Shown here piece by piece: positions 25,532 through 33,058 of a stretch of 35,948 nt of DNA. Positions within the stretch are counted from its first letter, which is position 1; every line of letters starts with the position of its first letter. Both the position numbers and the translations under genes were made by a program. The notes under the pieces are model-generated. The model saw nothing but the letters and a program-made list of their open reading frames with translations, ran no database searches and was not told where the DNA came from. The DNA lies in the NCBI GenBank assembly GCA_016879935.1, contig JAACJQ010000299.1:1-35948 (forward strand), in the 5' to 3' direction. This DNA is from Archangiaceae bacterium (lineage in GTDB: Bacteria; Myxococcota; Myxococcia; Myxococcales; Myxococcaceae).

Positions 25532-25942
25532 TCACGTCTTCCCGGGTGCTTTCGGAAAGACGACGTACCGAAGGGCCAGCATCCACGCGGGGGTGACCAG
25601 AATCACGTCAGCGAATACCGCCGCGACCAGGTAGGGCCAGCCCAGCCCATCGCGTAGCCACACCACGACCTGGCCGTGACCAGCTCCGATGAGCACGACG
25701 AAGGTGAGGTACTTGAGGCTCGAACCCAGCACCGGTTGGGAGTGGTCTTTGAAGGTGAAGAGGCGGTGCGCGAAGTAGCTGAAGAGGGCGCCGGCTGCCT
25801 TCCCTCCTCCGGCGGCGACGCGAGTGGGCACTCCCAGGAACGCGAGCGTGACTCCGACGAGGTGGTCGATGACCGACGTCATCGCGCCCGCACCGAGCCC
25901 GCGCACCAGCCACGAGCTGCGCAGACGTTCGAGCAACGTCAC
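25532..25942 (-). CDS. GtrA-family membrane protein
   Basis: A 136-residue protein with four membrane spans, the usual GtrA size. Hallmarks are VRGLGAGAMTSVIDHLVG in the first span, the conserved GKAAGALFSYFAHRLFTFKD (about residues 47-66) between spans two and three, and ALRYVVFP at the end. GtrA proteins help move or use polyprenyl-linked sugars across the inner membrane for glycosylation of envelope polymers. Its ATG overlaps the stop of the PAP2_C gene by 4 bases, so the two are coupled. Together with the downstream glycosyltransferase this suggests work on an envelope glycolipid or polysaccharide. Confidence 0.88.
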   Translation of the reverse strand: MTLLERLRSSWLVRGLGAGAMTSVIDHLVGVTLAFLGVPTRVAAGGGKAAGALFSYFAHRLFTFKDHSQPVLGSSLKYLTFVVLIGAGHGQVVVWLRDGLGWPYLVAAVFADVILVTPAWMLALRYVVFPKAPGKT

Positions 25943-26589
25943 GCCGCCGCCCGCTTCGGCCAGCCTTCGCGCAGCACGAACAGGCTGAAGGTGATGGCGT
26001 ACGCGCCGATGACGTCGATGGTGTAGTGCAGGTGCGAGAGGAACACGCTCGCCACGACCAGCACGTGGGCCACCAGCATTGGCCAGCGCAGCCTGGTGTT
26101 CGGCCAGACGTAGAGGAGCAGCAGAAACGTCGTCGCCGTGTGGCCAGAGAAGAACAGGTCTTTCGTGAGGTACACGCGCGCGCCCGAATCAGGAGCGAAG
26201 AACGCCGGCGTCATCAACCCCTGGAACGCCGTCAGCCGCGTCTCGAAGCTCATGCCCGTGTGCAGGTCTGTGCCGCTGATGGGCCCGAGCCCCGTGACGG
26301 CGATGCACACGCCACGCACCAGCGCGACGAGGCCCGACGAGATCATGTACCGAACGAAGCGCGCGCCGTCGGTGACGAAGAAGAGCACCGCCACCGGCAC
26401 GTACGCGCCGATCCACACGATGTAGTTCCAGCGGTCGACCCACGCGACGTAGGGCACGTGCTCGAGCACCACGTCGGGCAGCGTCGGCGCGGGCCGCGCC
26501 TCGGCCCACAACGCCAGCCACACCATCACGCCGTAGCAGACGTAGCGGAAGACGAGGCTCAGCGCGGCTGCGGGCAGGTGACGGCGCAC
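25939..26589 (-). CDS. Sphingomyelin-synthase-like PAP2_C protein
   Basis: A 216-residue membrane protein with about six spans. Two short motifs identify the fold: KDLFFSGHTATT (residues 143-154, His150) and SHLHYTIDVIGAY (185-197, His188 and Asp192). They match motifs D3 and D4 of the sphingomyelin synthase / PAP2_C family, where the two His and the Asp form the catalytic triad for moving a phospho-headgroup between lipids. The usual Cys before the Gly-Asp of D3 is not present (the text is YLTKD). A phosphatase or phosphotransferase acting on a diacylglycerol- or ceramide-type lipid is therefore likely; the donor is unknown. It begins 12 bases after the oxidoreductase gene and overlaps gtrA. 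Confidence 0.8.
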   Translation of the reverse strand: MRRHLPAAALSLVFRYVCYGVMVWLALWAEARPAPTLPDVVLEHVPYVAWVDRWNYIVWIGAYVPVAVLFFVTDGARFVRYMISSGLVALVRGVCIAVTGLGPISGTDLHTGMSFETRLTAFQGLMTPAFFAPDSGARVYLTKDLFFSGHTATTFLLLLYVWPNTRLRWPMLVAHVLVVASVFLSHLHYTIDVIGAYAITFSLFVLREGWPKRAAA

Positions 26590-26601
26590 GAAGCAGCGGC
26601 A

Positions 26602-27477
26602 CTACGCGCTTTGGGCAGCGCGCGTCCACCGTTGCGTCGAACGGCCCAGGTACACGCGCAACGGCGTCGCCTCTCGACCGAGCAACGAGCGTTGCACGTC
26701 GTCGACCGCTTCGGCGTCACCCGATCGCAGCCCGACGTGGAGCACCGTCTGCACCACGACCTGCATCAACGGCAGGCGACGGTGACGCCACAGGTGCCAG
26801 GCGTACGAAGCGATGCTCGCGGGCCGGTAGGTGATGGACCGGCCGAGGGCGTCGGTGAGCAGCGTGGCGAGCTGATCGAACGTCACGGCCTCGGGGCCCG
26901 CGAGCCGATACGCCCGGCCTCGATGCAGGAGCGGGTTCTCGAGCACCTTCGCCACGACGTCACCCACGTCGACGACGTCGAGAAACGCCACCCTGCCCCG
27001 TGCAGCCGGCACGAAGAGCCGATCGTCTTCGACGAGGTCGCGAAGGTACGCGTCACCGAGGTTCTGCGCGAAGAAGCCGGGGCGAAGAATCGTCCACGCG
27101 GTGCCGGTCGCCTTCAGGTGATCTTCCACCTTGCGGTGCGGCACCCACGTCTTCGTCTCTGCGCCCGCGACCGAGAGGAAGACGACGTGCTTCACCTTCG
27201 CCGAGTACGCCGCGTCGACGCAGGGGTTGATCGTCGTCGACATGTGTCCGAGCGGAGGAGGCCGCAGCAGGAAAACGAAGTCGACCGAGTCGAGCGCACC
27301 AGCCCACGTCGCCCGCTTCGTGAAGTCGAACTCGACGGCCTCCACGTCGGGCCACCGCGCGTGAACCTTCGGCGGGGCTCCCGTCGCGCGAACGAGGAAG
27401 CCGGCCGAGCGACACGCACGCACCACCTCCTGGCCGACGTTGCCCAGCGCGCCAGTCACCAACACGCGGGCGGTCAT
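26602..27477 (-). CDS. NmrA-type NAD(P)-binding oxidoreductase
   Basis: A 291-residue atypical short-chain dehydrogenase. The Rossmann motif is VTGALGNVGQEVV (residues 7-19), of the TGxxGxxG type. FVFLLRPP and VKHVVFLSVAGAE (about 135-148 bases into the middle region) are the NmrA-like strands, and WTILRPGFFAQNL is the conserved loop after the substrate pocket. The classical YxxxK is absent at the expected place (HRKVEDHL stands there), as in NmrA/HSCARG-like proteins that sense NADP rather than catalyse. The start overlaps the stop of the TetR gene by 4 bases, so the two form an operon and the reductase is the likely output of that regulator. Confidence 0.87.
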   Translation of the reverse strand: MTARVLVTGALGNVGQEVVRACRSAGFLVRATGAPPKVHARWPDVEAVEFDFTKRATWAGALDSVDFVFLLRPPPLGHMSTTINPCVDAAYSAKVKHVVFLSVAGAETKTWVPHRKVEDHLKATGTAWTILRPGFFAQNLGDAYLRDLVEDDRLFVPAARGRVAFLDVVDVGDVVAKVLENPLLHRGRAYRLAGPEAVTFDQLATLLTDALGRSITYRPASIASYAWHLWRHRRLPLMQVVVQTVLHVGLRSGDAEAVDDVQRSLLGREATPLRVYLGRSTQRWTRAAQSA

Positions 27478-28034
27478 GACAGCACCGCCTCGAGCAACCC
27501 TTCGACGAACGCCGCGTCGGAGCCACGCACGAACGACGGCCCGCCGAGATACCGGTTGAAGGCACGCGCCTCGAGCGACGAGAGCAAGGCGTCGGCGGTC
27601 GCGGCCGGTCTGGGGAGCGTCGCGAGGCCACGAGCTCCAGCCGCCGTGAGGTAGCGCGTCAACGCGGCCCGGAGCGCCAGAGGTGGAGGCGGGCCCGCGC
27701 CCTCCATCGCAACCCCTGCGCCGCGCAGCACCATCAGCCCGGGAATCGCCACGTCGAGGAACTGCAGCAGAGACCGGAGCACCGGCGACAGCTGCCCGGC
27801 GAGCGGCCCATCGCTCGGGCCAGCCTGGAGCACGGCCACCGCCTGGGGAGCGCCCGGAGACAGCGCCCGCAACATCAACGCCTCTTTCGAGCCCGCGCGA
27901 TGAAACAGCGCCGCCTGTGTCACCCCGAGCCGACGCGCGATGTCCGACACGGGTGCAGCGGGGCCAAGCTCGAGGAACGCCTCGCGCGCCTTCGCCTCGA
28001 GCTCTTCATCGGTCACCTGTCGTGGTCGAGCCAT
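27474..28034 (-). CDS. TetR-family regulator
   Basis: A 186-residue repressor. The N-terminal helix-turn-helix is PVSDIARRLGVTQAALFHRAGSKEALML (about residues 28-54; shown by SDIARRLGVTQ and LFHRAGSKEAL). The ligand-binding half is helical and rich in Ala, Leu and Pro. TetR proteins usually repress their own operon and let go on binding a small ligand. A 30-bp inverted repeat lies 3-32 bases before its start codon and is the likely operator. The gene overlaps the NmrA-type oxidoreductase that it probably controls. The ligand is unknown. Confidence 0.9.
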   Translation of the reverse strand: MARPRQVTDEELEAKAREAFLELGPAAPVSDIARRLGVTQAALFHRAGSKEALMLRALSPGAPQAVAVLQAGPSDGPLAGQLSPVLRSLLQFLDVAIPGLMVLRGAGVAMEGAGPPPPLALRAALTRYLTAAGARGLATLPRPAATADALLSSLEARAFNRYLGGPSFVRGSDAAFVEGLLEAVLS

Positions 28035-28036
28035 GA

Positions 28037-28066
28037 CGAGTTACTCACCGCACACTCAGTAACTCG
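28037..28066. promoter_or_regulatory. Operator-like inverted repeat before TetR gene
   Basis: CGAGTTACT (28037-28045) and AGTAACTCG (28058-28066) are perfect 9-base inverted copies around a 12-base centre. The site covers the ribosome-binding region of the minus-strand TetR gene, and lies between its start and the ahpD stop. Position and size fit autorepression. Confidence 0.6.
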
Positions 28067-28077
28067 CCAGCCCTTCG

Positions 28078-28602
28078 TCAGATGGCCTCGAGCGCGACGG
28101 CCGCCGCGTTGATGGTCGCTGCGATGCGAATCGCGTCGTGCACCTGGTCTTCGGTGAGGCCACCTTCGAGCACCACGTGCTCGTGCGACTTGAGGCAGGC
28201 CTCGCAGAAGTTGATGGCCGAGACCGCCGCCGAGAAGAGCTCGAAGTCGACCTGGTTCGAGGCGACCTGCTTGAGCCGCAGCATGCGCAGGCGCGCGGGC
28301 TTCTGCTCGTACGACTCCTTCCCCATGACGTGGCGGAACCGGTAGTAGACGTTGTTCATGCCCATCATCACCGCGGCGGCCTTCGCGTCTTCGAGCACCG
28401 CGTCGGAGACGCCCTTCGCCTTCGCGTCGGCGACGAGCGCGTGGGTGAGCTGACGGTTTCGAGCAGCCCAGGCGCACGCAACGGCCACGCCCCACGTCTG
28501 CTCGAGGTTCAGCGTGCCGGGCTGCAGCACGTTCTGCAGGTTGATCTTGATGTCGCGCGCGGCGTCGGGAAACGAGTCACGCAGCTTGTCGGTGTTTTCC
28601 AT
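28078..28602 (-). CDS. ahpD: Alkylhydroperoxidase AhpD
   Basis: A 174-residue carboxymuconolactone-decarboxylase-fold protein that passes electrons to AhpC and has weak peroxidase activity itself. The active site is CEAC (Cys133, Cys136) followed by His140, with Glu121 upstream, in line with Glu118, Cys130, Cys133 and His137 of M. tuberculosis AhpD. The histidine inside the CxxC of that enzyme (His132) is Ala135 here. The length fits the mycobacterial enzyme (about 177). A ribosome site AAGGA sits 7 bases ahead of ATG 28602. It follows ahpC on the same strand after a 95-base gap containing a strong hairpin. Confidence 0.93.
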   Translation of the reverse strand: MENTDKLRDSFPDAARDIKINLQNVLQPGTLNLEQTWGVAVACAWAARNRQLTHALVADAKAKGVSDAVLEDAKAAAVMMGMNNVYYRFRHVMGKESYEQKPARLRMLRLKQVASNQVDFELFSAAVSAINFCEACLKSHEHVVLEGGLTEDQVHDAIRIAATINAAAVALEAI

Positions 28603-28633
28603 GGTCGTCCTTCACGAGGGGTTTCAGAAACAC

Positions 28634-28672
28634 CACGGGCGTGGCGGGAGCGCTCCCCACACCACGCCCGTG
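28634..28672 (-). terminator. Strong hairpin between ahpC and ahpD
   Basis: CACGGGCGTGG (28634-28644) pairs perfectly with CCACGCCCGTG (28662-28672), and the loop holds a second self-pairing GGGAGCGCTCCC (28646-28657). No T-run follows on the minus strand. It may end some ahpC transcripts or protect their 3' end, giving more AhpC than AhpD. Confidence 0.6.
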
Positions 28673-28697
28673 TTGCAGCTCGACTCGACTGAGTCGA

Positions 28698-29249
28698 TCA
28701 GCCGGCCTTCTTGATCTTCGCCGAGAGCGTCTCTTCGCCCTTCTTCCAGTTGCAGGCGCAGAGCTCTTCCGTCTGCAGGCCGTCGAGCACGCGGAGCACC
28801 TCGTCGACGTTGCGGCCGACCGAGAGGTCGTTGGCCGTCGCGTAACGAACGACGCCGTTGGGGTCGATGATGAACGTCGCACGGAGCGCGACCTCGGCCG
28901 ACGGGTGCAGCAGGCCGTACGCCTGCGCCATCGTCGCGTTGACGAAGAGCAGCGGGTGCTTGAGGCCCTTCAGGTCGGCGTGGTTGTTGCGCCAGGCGAG
29001 GTGCGAGTGCTCGTTGTCGGTCGAGCCGCCCAGCACGACCGCGCCGCGATCGCCAAAGTCCTTCAGCTTCTTGTCGAACTCGACGATCTCGGTCGGGCAG
29101 ACGAACGTGAAGTCCTTCGGGTACGTGTAGAGAACCACCCACTTGCCCGCGTTCTCCTTGAGGGAGACGTTCTTGAACTCCTTGCCCTTCTCGACGCTGA
29201 CGCAGGCGGGAACGTTGAACTCGGGGGCCTTCGAACCAGGAACCAACAT
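28698..29249 (-). CDS. ahpC: Peroxiredoxin AhpC (three-cysteine type)
   Basis: A 183-residue 2-Cys peroxiredoxin that reduces hydrogen peroxide and organic peroxides. The peroxidatic Cys51 lies in YPKDFTFVCPTE. The C-terminal part reads ELCACNWKKGEET, with resolving Cys164 and an extra Cys166. This C-x-C arrangement is that of M. tuberculosis AhpC (Cys61, Cys174, Cys176), which is recycled by AhpD instead of AhpF, and ahpD lies next to it here. The gene is 40 bases after the Irr-like regulator gene, so both are probably on one message. Confidence 0.95.
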   Translation of the reverse strand: MLVPGSKAPEFNVPACVSVEKGKEFKNVSLKENAGKWVVLYTYPKDFTFVCPTEIVEFDKKLKDFGDRGAVVLGGSTDNEHSHLAWRNNHADLKGLKHPLLFVNATMAQAYGLLHPSAEVALRATFIIDPNGVVRYATANDLSVGRNVDEVLRVLDGLQTEELCACNWKKGEETLSAKIKKAG

Positions 29250-29289
29250 GTGATGCTCGCTTTCGTGGTGCTGCGGTTGGAGGAACGAC

Positions 29290-29718
29290 TCAGCGTTTCT
29301 TGCTGCCAGTCTTGCGGGGCCCGCCGAGCCTTCGACCTCGCATGACGACCATGTACTCGGTGACTTCGAAACCTTCGAGCCGTGAAACGTCGCCGACGCG
29401 CACCGACTCCCAGGGAATGTCCTGAATGTGGCCGGTGTCGTCGTCGATGAAGTGGTGGTGTCGCTCGAGCTTCGGGTCGAACACCACCTTGCCCTCCGCC
29501 AGCACGAGCTGACGCAAGAGCCCCTTCTCTACGAACAGGTTGAGCGTGTTGTAGACGGTCGCGCGCGACAGCATCGGCACCAGCGACTGCACGCGGGCCA
29601 GCACCTGGTCGGCCGACGGGTGCTCCTCGGTCGACAAGACGTACTCGGCCACCGCGAGGCGCTGCGCCGAGGGCTGAATGCCTGCGTCTTTCAGCCGCTG
29701 GGGGAGGTCTGGACTCAT
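29290..29718 (-). CDS. Fur-family regulator, Irr-like, cysteine-free
   Basis: A 142-residue Fur-superfamily repressor or activator. ATG 29718 is chosen because the residues before it (MQGAGARCG...) look non-coding and overlap the divergent promoter region. The recognition helix is [12 protein letters not shown] (51-62). The metal region reads [23 protein letters not shown] with His87-89 together. It lacks the CxxC pairs that hold structural zinc in Fur, PerR and Zur; no cysteine occurs anywhere in the protein. The HHH motif followed by an acidic stretch and DIP is the pattern of Irr, the haem-responsive regulator of rhizobia. It heads the run regulator-ahpC(-ahpD) and is divergent from dps, with an ICE-like box between. 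A PerR-like peroxide role is also possible. Confidence 0.88.
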   Translation of the reverse strand: MSPDLPQRLKDAGIQPSAQRLAVAEYVLSTEEHPSADQVLARVQSLVPMLSRATVYNTLNLFVEKGLLRQLVLAEGKVVFDPKLERHHHFIDDDTGHIQDIPWESVRVGDVSRLEGFEVTEYMVVMRGRRLGGPRKTGSKKR

Positions 29719-29724
29719 TTCGGG

Positions 29725-29741
29725 TTTAGACTTAATCCAGA
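29725..29741. promoter_or_regulatory. ICE/PerR-like box between regulator and dps
   Basis: TTTAGACTTAATCCAGA matches the rhizobial iron control element TTTAGAA-N3-TTCTAAA at 10 of 14 defined positions and is partly palindromic. It lies 7 bases before the regulator start. A TTGACA (29744-29749) follows on the plus strand and could be the -35 of dps, but no clear -10 is seen. Confidence 0.5.
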
Positions 29742-29826
29742 CTTTGACAGGCGCAACCCAAAAGAGACCGCAACGCGCGCCCGCGCCCTGCATCGAACTG
29801 GCACCTCATCGAACGGAGCAACGCAC

Positions 29827-30330
29827 ATGGCAAAGACCAGCAAGACCGCAGTGACCGCAGCACCCATCGTCGACATCGGCATCTCGACCACCGACCGCCG
29901 CGCCATCGCCGAGGGGCTCAACGCGCTGTTGGCCGACACCTACGCGCTCTACCAGAAGACCCACGCCTTCCACTGGAACGTCGAGGGCCCGATGTTCCAG
30001 ACGCTGCACCTGATGTTCGAGACCCACTACAACGAGCTGTGGCTGGCGACCGACCTCATCGCCGAGCGCATCCGCTCCCTCGGCTTTCCGGTGCGCGCGA
30101 CGTACTCCGAGCTGGCGAAGCTCTCGACGATTCCCGAGTCACCCGGCGTGCCGGCGGCGACCGACATGGTGAAGCTGCTCGTCGAGGGCCACCACGCAGC
30201 GTCGCGGACCGCGCGCAAGGTGTTCACGGTGGCCGAGAAGGCCGACGACCAGTCGACCGTCGACGTGCTCACGCAGCGGCTGCAGATTCACGAGAAGACC
30301 GCGTGGATGCTGCGCAGCCTGCTGGCCTGA
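29827..30330 (+). CDS. dps: Dps ferritin-like DNA-protection protein
   Basis: A 167-residue Dps/miniferritin that oxidises and stores iron using peroxide and shields DNA. ATG 29827 has CGGAG about 9 bases upstream. The longer open frame to the left is not used. All ferroxidase ligands are present at Dps spacing: His49 (FHWNVEG), His61, Glu65 (LHLMFETHY), Asp76 and Glu80 ([12 protein letters not shown]). The N-terminus is Lys/Thr-rich ([10 protein letters not shown]), as in Dps proteins that bind DNA through the tail. It is divergent from the Irr-like regulator and shares the box at 29725-29741 with it. manA begins 15 bases after its stop. Confidence 0.95.
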   Translation: MAKTSKTAVTAAPIVDIGISTTDRRAIAEGLNALLADTYALYQKTHAFHWNVEGPMFQTLHLMFETHYNELWLATDLIAERIRSLGFPVRATYSELAKLSTIPESPGVPAATDMVKLLVEGHHAASRTARKVFTVAEKADDQSTVDVLTQRLQIHEKTAWMLRSLLA

Positions 30331-30345
30331 GGCATACCCACGGCC

Positions 30346-31491
30346 GTGCACCGGCTCGACAACACGACTCAGGCCTACGCGTGGGGCAGCACCACCGCGA
30401 TTCCGCAGCTCCTCGGGTTGCCCGAGACGAAGGCACCACAGGCCGAGCTCTGGCTGGGCGCGCACCCCTCGGCGCCCTCGAAGGTCGGGGGCCGTTCGCT
30501 CGAGGCGCTCATCACCGAGGCGCCGGCGGCGATGCTGGGGGCTTCGGTGCAGCAGCGGTTCGGAGCCCGGCTCCCCTTCCTGCTCAAGGTGCTCGCCGCC
30601 GCGAAGCCGCTCTCGCTCCAGGCGCACCCGAGCCTCGCGCAGGCGAAGGCGGGCTTCGCTCGTGAAGAGGCCTCGCACGTTCCGCTCACGGCCAATCACC
30701 GCAACTACAAAGACGCCAACCACAAGCCCGAGCTCATCTGCGCGCTGACGCCGTTTCGCGCGCTGTGCGGGTTTCGTGACGTCGCGCAGACGCGCACGCT
30801 GCTCGCGGGTCTCGAGGTTCCGGCGCTGGCCCCGCTCCTTCAGATGCTCGATCGCAAGGGCCTCGCGGGCTTCTTCGAGCAGGTGATGACGTTGCCGATG
30901 CAGGCTCGGGAGCCGCTGGTGAAGGCGGTGGTGCTGGCCTGCGGGCGAACGCCGGTGCCGGGCCTCGAAGCCGAGTGTCTCAACGCCGTCGCGCTCGAGA
31001 AGGCGTACCCCGGAGATGTAGGCGTCATCGGCGCGCTGCTGTTGAACCTCGTCGAGCTCAAACCCGGTGAAGCGCTCGCGCTCGGAGCGGGAAACCTGCA
31101 CGCCTACCTCGAGGGCACCGGCATCGAGCTGATGGCGAACTCCGACAACGTGCTGCGCGGTGGGCTGACGCCGAAACACGTCGACGTGCCCGAGCTGCTC
31201 CGCGTGCTCGACTTCTCGAATGGCCCGGTGCGCGTGGTGACGCCGACCACCGGTGCCGAGGCCGTGTACCCGACGCCGTTCCCCGACTTCAGGCTCTCGC
31301 GCCTCGACGTGAGCGCGCCCCTCGAGCTGCCGCGCCTCGGCCCCGACATCGTGCTCTGCACGGCGGGGAGCGTCACGGTGAACGGCCTCGTGCTCGAGCG
31401 GGGTGCTTCGGCCTTCGCCCCGTTCTCCGATGGAGCCCTGAAGGTCTCGGGCAACGGCACCCTCTTCCGCGCGACCGTCAACGACGCATGA
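30346..31491 (+). CDS. manA: Mannose-6-phosphate isomerase, class I
   Basis: A 381-residue zinc enzyme interconverting mannose 6-phosphate and fructose 6-phosphate, feeding GDP-mannose for envelope polysaccharides. Zinc ligands are Gln92 and His94 (LSLQAHPS), Glu129 (KPEL) and His252 (NLHAYLEG). The active-site stretch ELMANSDNVLRGGLTPKHVD (261-280) contains the catalytic Arg271. The length is normal for class I. The start is GTG 30346; no strong ribosome site is seen, and coupling to dps is possible. The stop overlaps the next start by 4 bases. Confidence 0.93.
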   Translation: MHRLDNTTQAYAWGSTTAIPQLLGLPETKAPQAELWLGAHPSAPSKVGGRSLEALITEAPAAMLGASVQQRFGARLPFLLKVLAAAKPLSLQAHPSLAQAKAGFAREEASHVPLTANHRNYKDANHKPELICALTPFRALCGFRDVAQTRTLLAGLEVPALAPLLQMLDRKGLAGFFEQVMTLPMQAREPLVKAVVLACGRTPVPGLEAECLNAVALEKAYPGDVGVIGALLLNLVELKPGEALALGAGNLHAYLEGTGIELMANSDNVLRGGLTPKHVDVPELLRVLDFSNGPVRVVTPTTGAEAVYPTPFPDFRLSRLDVSAPLELPRLGPDIVLCTAGSVTVNGLVLERGASAFAPFSDGALKVSGNGTLFRATVNDA

Positions 31492-32369
31492 AGCTCGCGC
31501 ACTTCTCCGACATTCACGTCACGCACTTTCCCCTCTCGGGAGGCTTCGCGCTCAAGCGGCTCGCGGCGGTGACGAGCTATTCCTTCGCCGGACGCGGCAA
31601 ACACTTCGAGGGCAGCGACCAGCGCATCGCCGCGCTGCTCGCGCACGTGGAGTCGCAGAACGTCGACCACGCCCTCTGCACGGGCGACCTCACCGGCGTC
31701 GCCACCGAGCGAGAGCTCGAGCGCGCGGCCGAGCTGTTCGGCGACCGGCTGCGGGAGCCCGACCGCTACACCGTCATTCCAGGCAATCACGATCGCTACG
31801 TCACCAGCGCTGCCGGCCTCTTCGAGAAGCACTTCGCGACGCTGTGTGAAGGCGCCTCGTTTCCGGCGGTGAAGCACCTGCCCTCGGGCGTGACGCTCGT
31901 GCTCCTCGATGCCGCGCGGCCCACGTCGCTCATCGACTCGTCGGGGCTCATCGGCGAGGCACAGCGCTCGAAGGCGCTCTCGATTCTCAGCGACCCGTCG
32001 CTGAAAGACCGCTTCGTCATCGTCGCCCTGCACTACGGGCTCTTGCGCATGACGGGCAAACGCGACTCGCGCCCGCACGGGCTTCGCGACGACGTCGAGG
32101 TGATGCACCTGCTCGATCGCGCCGACGTCTCCGTCGACCTCGTGCTGCACGGCCACCTCCATCGGCCGTTCACCATTCGCACGAAGCAGCGCCACATCAT
32201 CAACGCCGGCAGCGCGACCGACCTGCACATGCGCTGCGGGTACAACGTCTACGACATCGACGTGGCGGCGCGCCGCGTGGCCGTCACCCGGCACTGGTGG
32301 AACCGCGAGGCCGGGCGCTACGAGCCCGACACGAGCCACGCGCTCAACGTGACGCTCACCACGCGCTGA
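31488..32369 (+). CDS. Calcineurin-like metallophosphoesterase
   Basis: A 293-residue dinuclear-metal phosphoesterase. All family motifs are in order: DIH (Asp8, His10), GDLT (Asp67), GNHD (Asn100, His101), the single His182 in ALHYG, and GHLH (His223, His225). It has no signal peptide, so it works in the cytoplasm. The overall length and motif spacing are like CpdA/Icc-type enzymes, but the substrate (cyclic nucleotide, nucleotide sugar or phospholipid head) cannot be read. It is coupled to manA through an ATGA overlap. Confidence 0.9.
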   Translation: MKLAHFSDIHVTHFPLSGGFALKRLAAVTSYSFAGRGKHFEGSDQRIAALLAHVESQNVDHALCTGDLTGVATERELERAAELFGDRLREPDRYTVIPGNHDRYVTSAAGLFEKHFATLCEGASFPAVKHLPSGVTLVLLDAARPTSLIDSSGLIGEAQRSKALSILSDPSLKDRFVIVALHYGLLRMTGKRDSRPHGLRDDVEVMHLLDRADVSVDLVLHGHLHRPFTIRTKQRHIINAGSATDLHMRCGYNVYDIDVAARRVAVTRHWWNREAGRYEPDTSHALNVTLTTR

Positions 32370-32450
32370 CGCACGGAGACAGCTTCGTGACGTGATCAGC
32401 GCGACGCCGTTGGCTAGCGTTCGCCGCCTCTCGCAGTCACTGGAGCCCCC

Positions 32451-33050
32451 ATGCCGCCCGTGAACCTGAAGAAGCTCGTCGACGCGAAGCTCGCCCAGCC
32501 GAAGATCACGCCCGACGACGCGCGGGAAGTGCTCGAAGTGGTGAAGAAGGACAAGAAGTTCTCGGCCTCCGAGGTGAAGCAGCTCGAGCGCCTGGCCTCG
32601 CTGCCGAAGAGCCGCTTCGAGAAGCGCGACGAGTACATTCCCAACCCGTACGATCCCGAAGACGGCGTCACGGTGAAGGCCGACCCGAAGAAATGGATCG
32701 ATGGGACCCTCGAGCTCGCGACCGCGAAGCTGAACGTGGCCAGCTCGATTCCCGAGATCAGCGTGAAGCTCAGCGCACCCAAGGAGTTCGAGATCGAAGA
32801 CTGGGGCTCGCACCTCGCGCGCACGCTCGACGTCACCGTCTCGGGCAAGACCGCCTCGAAGGACGGCACCATCGCCTTCACCTACGGCTCGCGGAACATC
32901 TCGGTGCCGGTCAAGAAGGGGGAAGACCTCGAGAAGGTGATCAACCGGCTCGAGTCTGCGCTGCTGAAGAAGGAAGGCTCGCTCGAGATCGACGGCTGGT
33001 TCGACAAGAACAAGAGCGGCAAGCAGACCATCAAGTTCGAAGTGCTCTGA
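32451..33050 (+). CDS. Unrecognised 199-residue protein
   Basis: ATG 32451 follows CTGGAG with 5-6 bases spacing, so the start is well supported. Residues 1-50 are helical and Lys-rich (KLAQPKITPDDAREVLEVV, KKDKKFSASEVKQLERLAS), reminiscent of a degenerate EF-hand pair without the acidic loops. The remainder alternates strands: LDVTVSGKTASKDGTIAFTYG and ISVPVKKGEDLEKVINRLE. No cysteine, signal peptide or known motif is seen. It stands alone between the metallophosphoesterase and a convergent gene. I do not assign a function. Confidence 0.7.
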   Translation: MPPVNLKKLVDAKLAQPKITPDDAREVLEVVKKDKKFSASEVKQLERLASLPKSRFEKRDEYIPNPYDPEDGVTVKADPKKWIDGTLELATAKLNVASSIPEISVKLSAPKEFEIEDWGSHLARTLDVTVSGKTASKDGTIAFTYGSRNISVPVKKGEDLEKVINRLESALLKKEGSLEIDGWFDKNKSGKQTIKFEVL

Positions 33051-33058
33051 TCAGGCAC
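33042..33058. other. Convergent stops sharing a TGATCA palindrome
   Basis: The stop codons of two convergent genes abut as TGA|TCA, inside CTGATCAG, flanked by GTGC and GCAC. The stem has too small a loop to be a normal terminator, and there is no room for one between the genes. Confidence 0.5.

Noticed and set aside
25366-25657. Small plus-strand open frames between the glycosyltransferase and gtrA genes
   Set aside because: No ribosome site, no codon bias, and they run into gtrA in antisense.
29744-29772. A full sigma-70 promoter for dps starting at TTGACA
   Set aside because: No plausible -10 hexamer lies 16-18 bases downstream.
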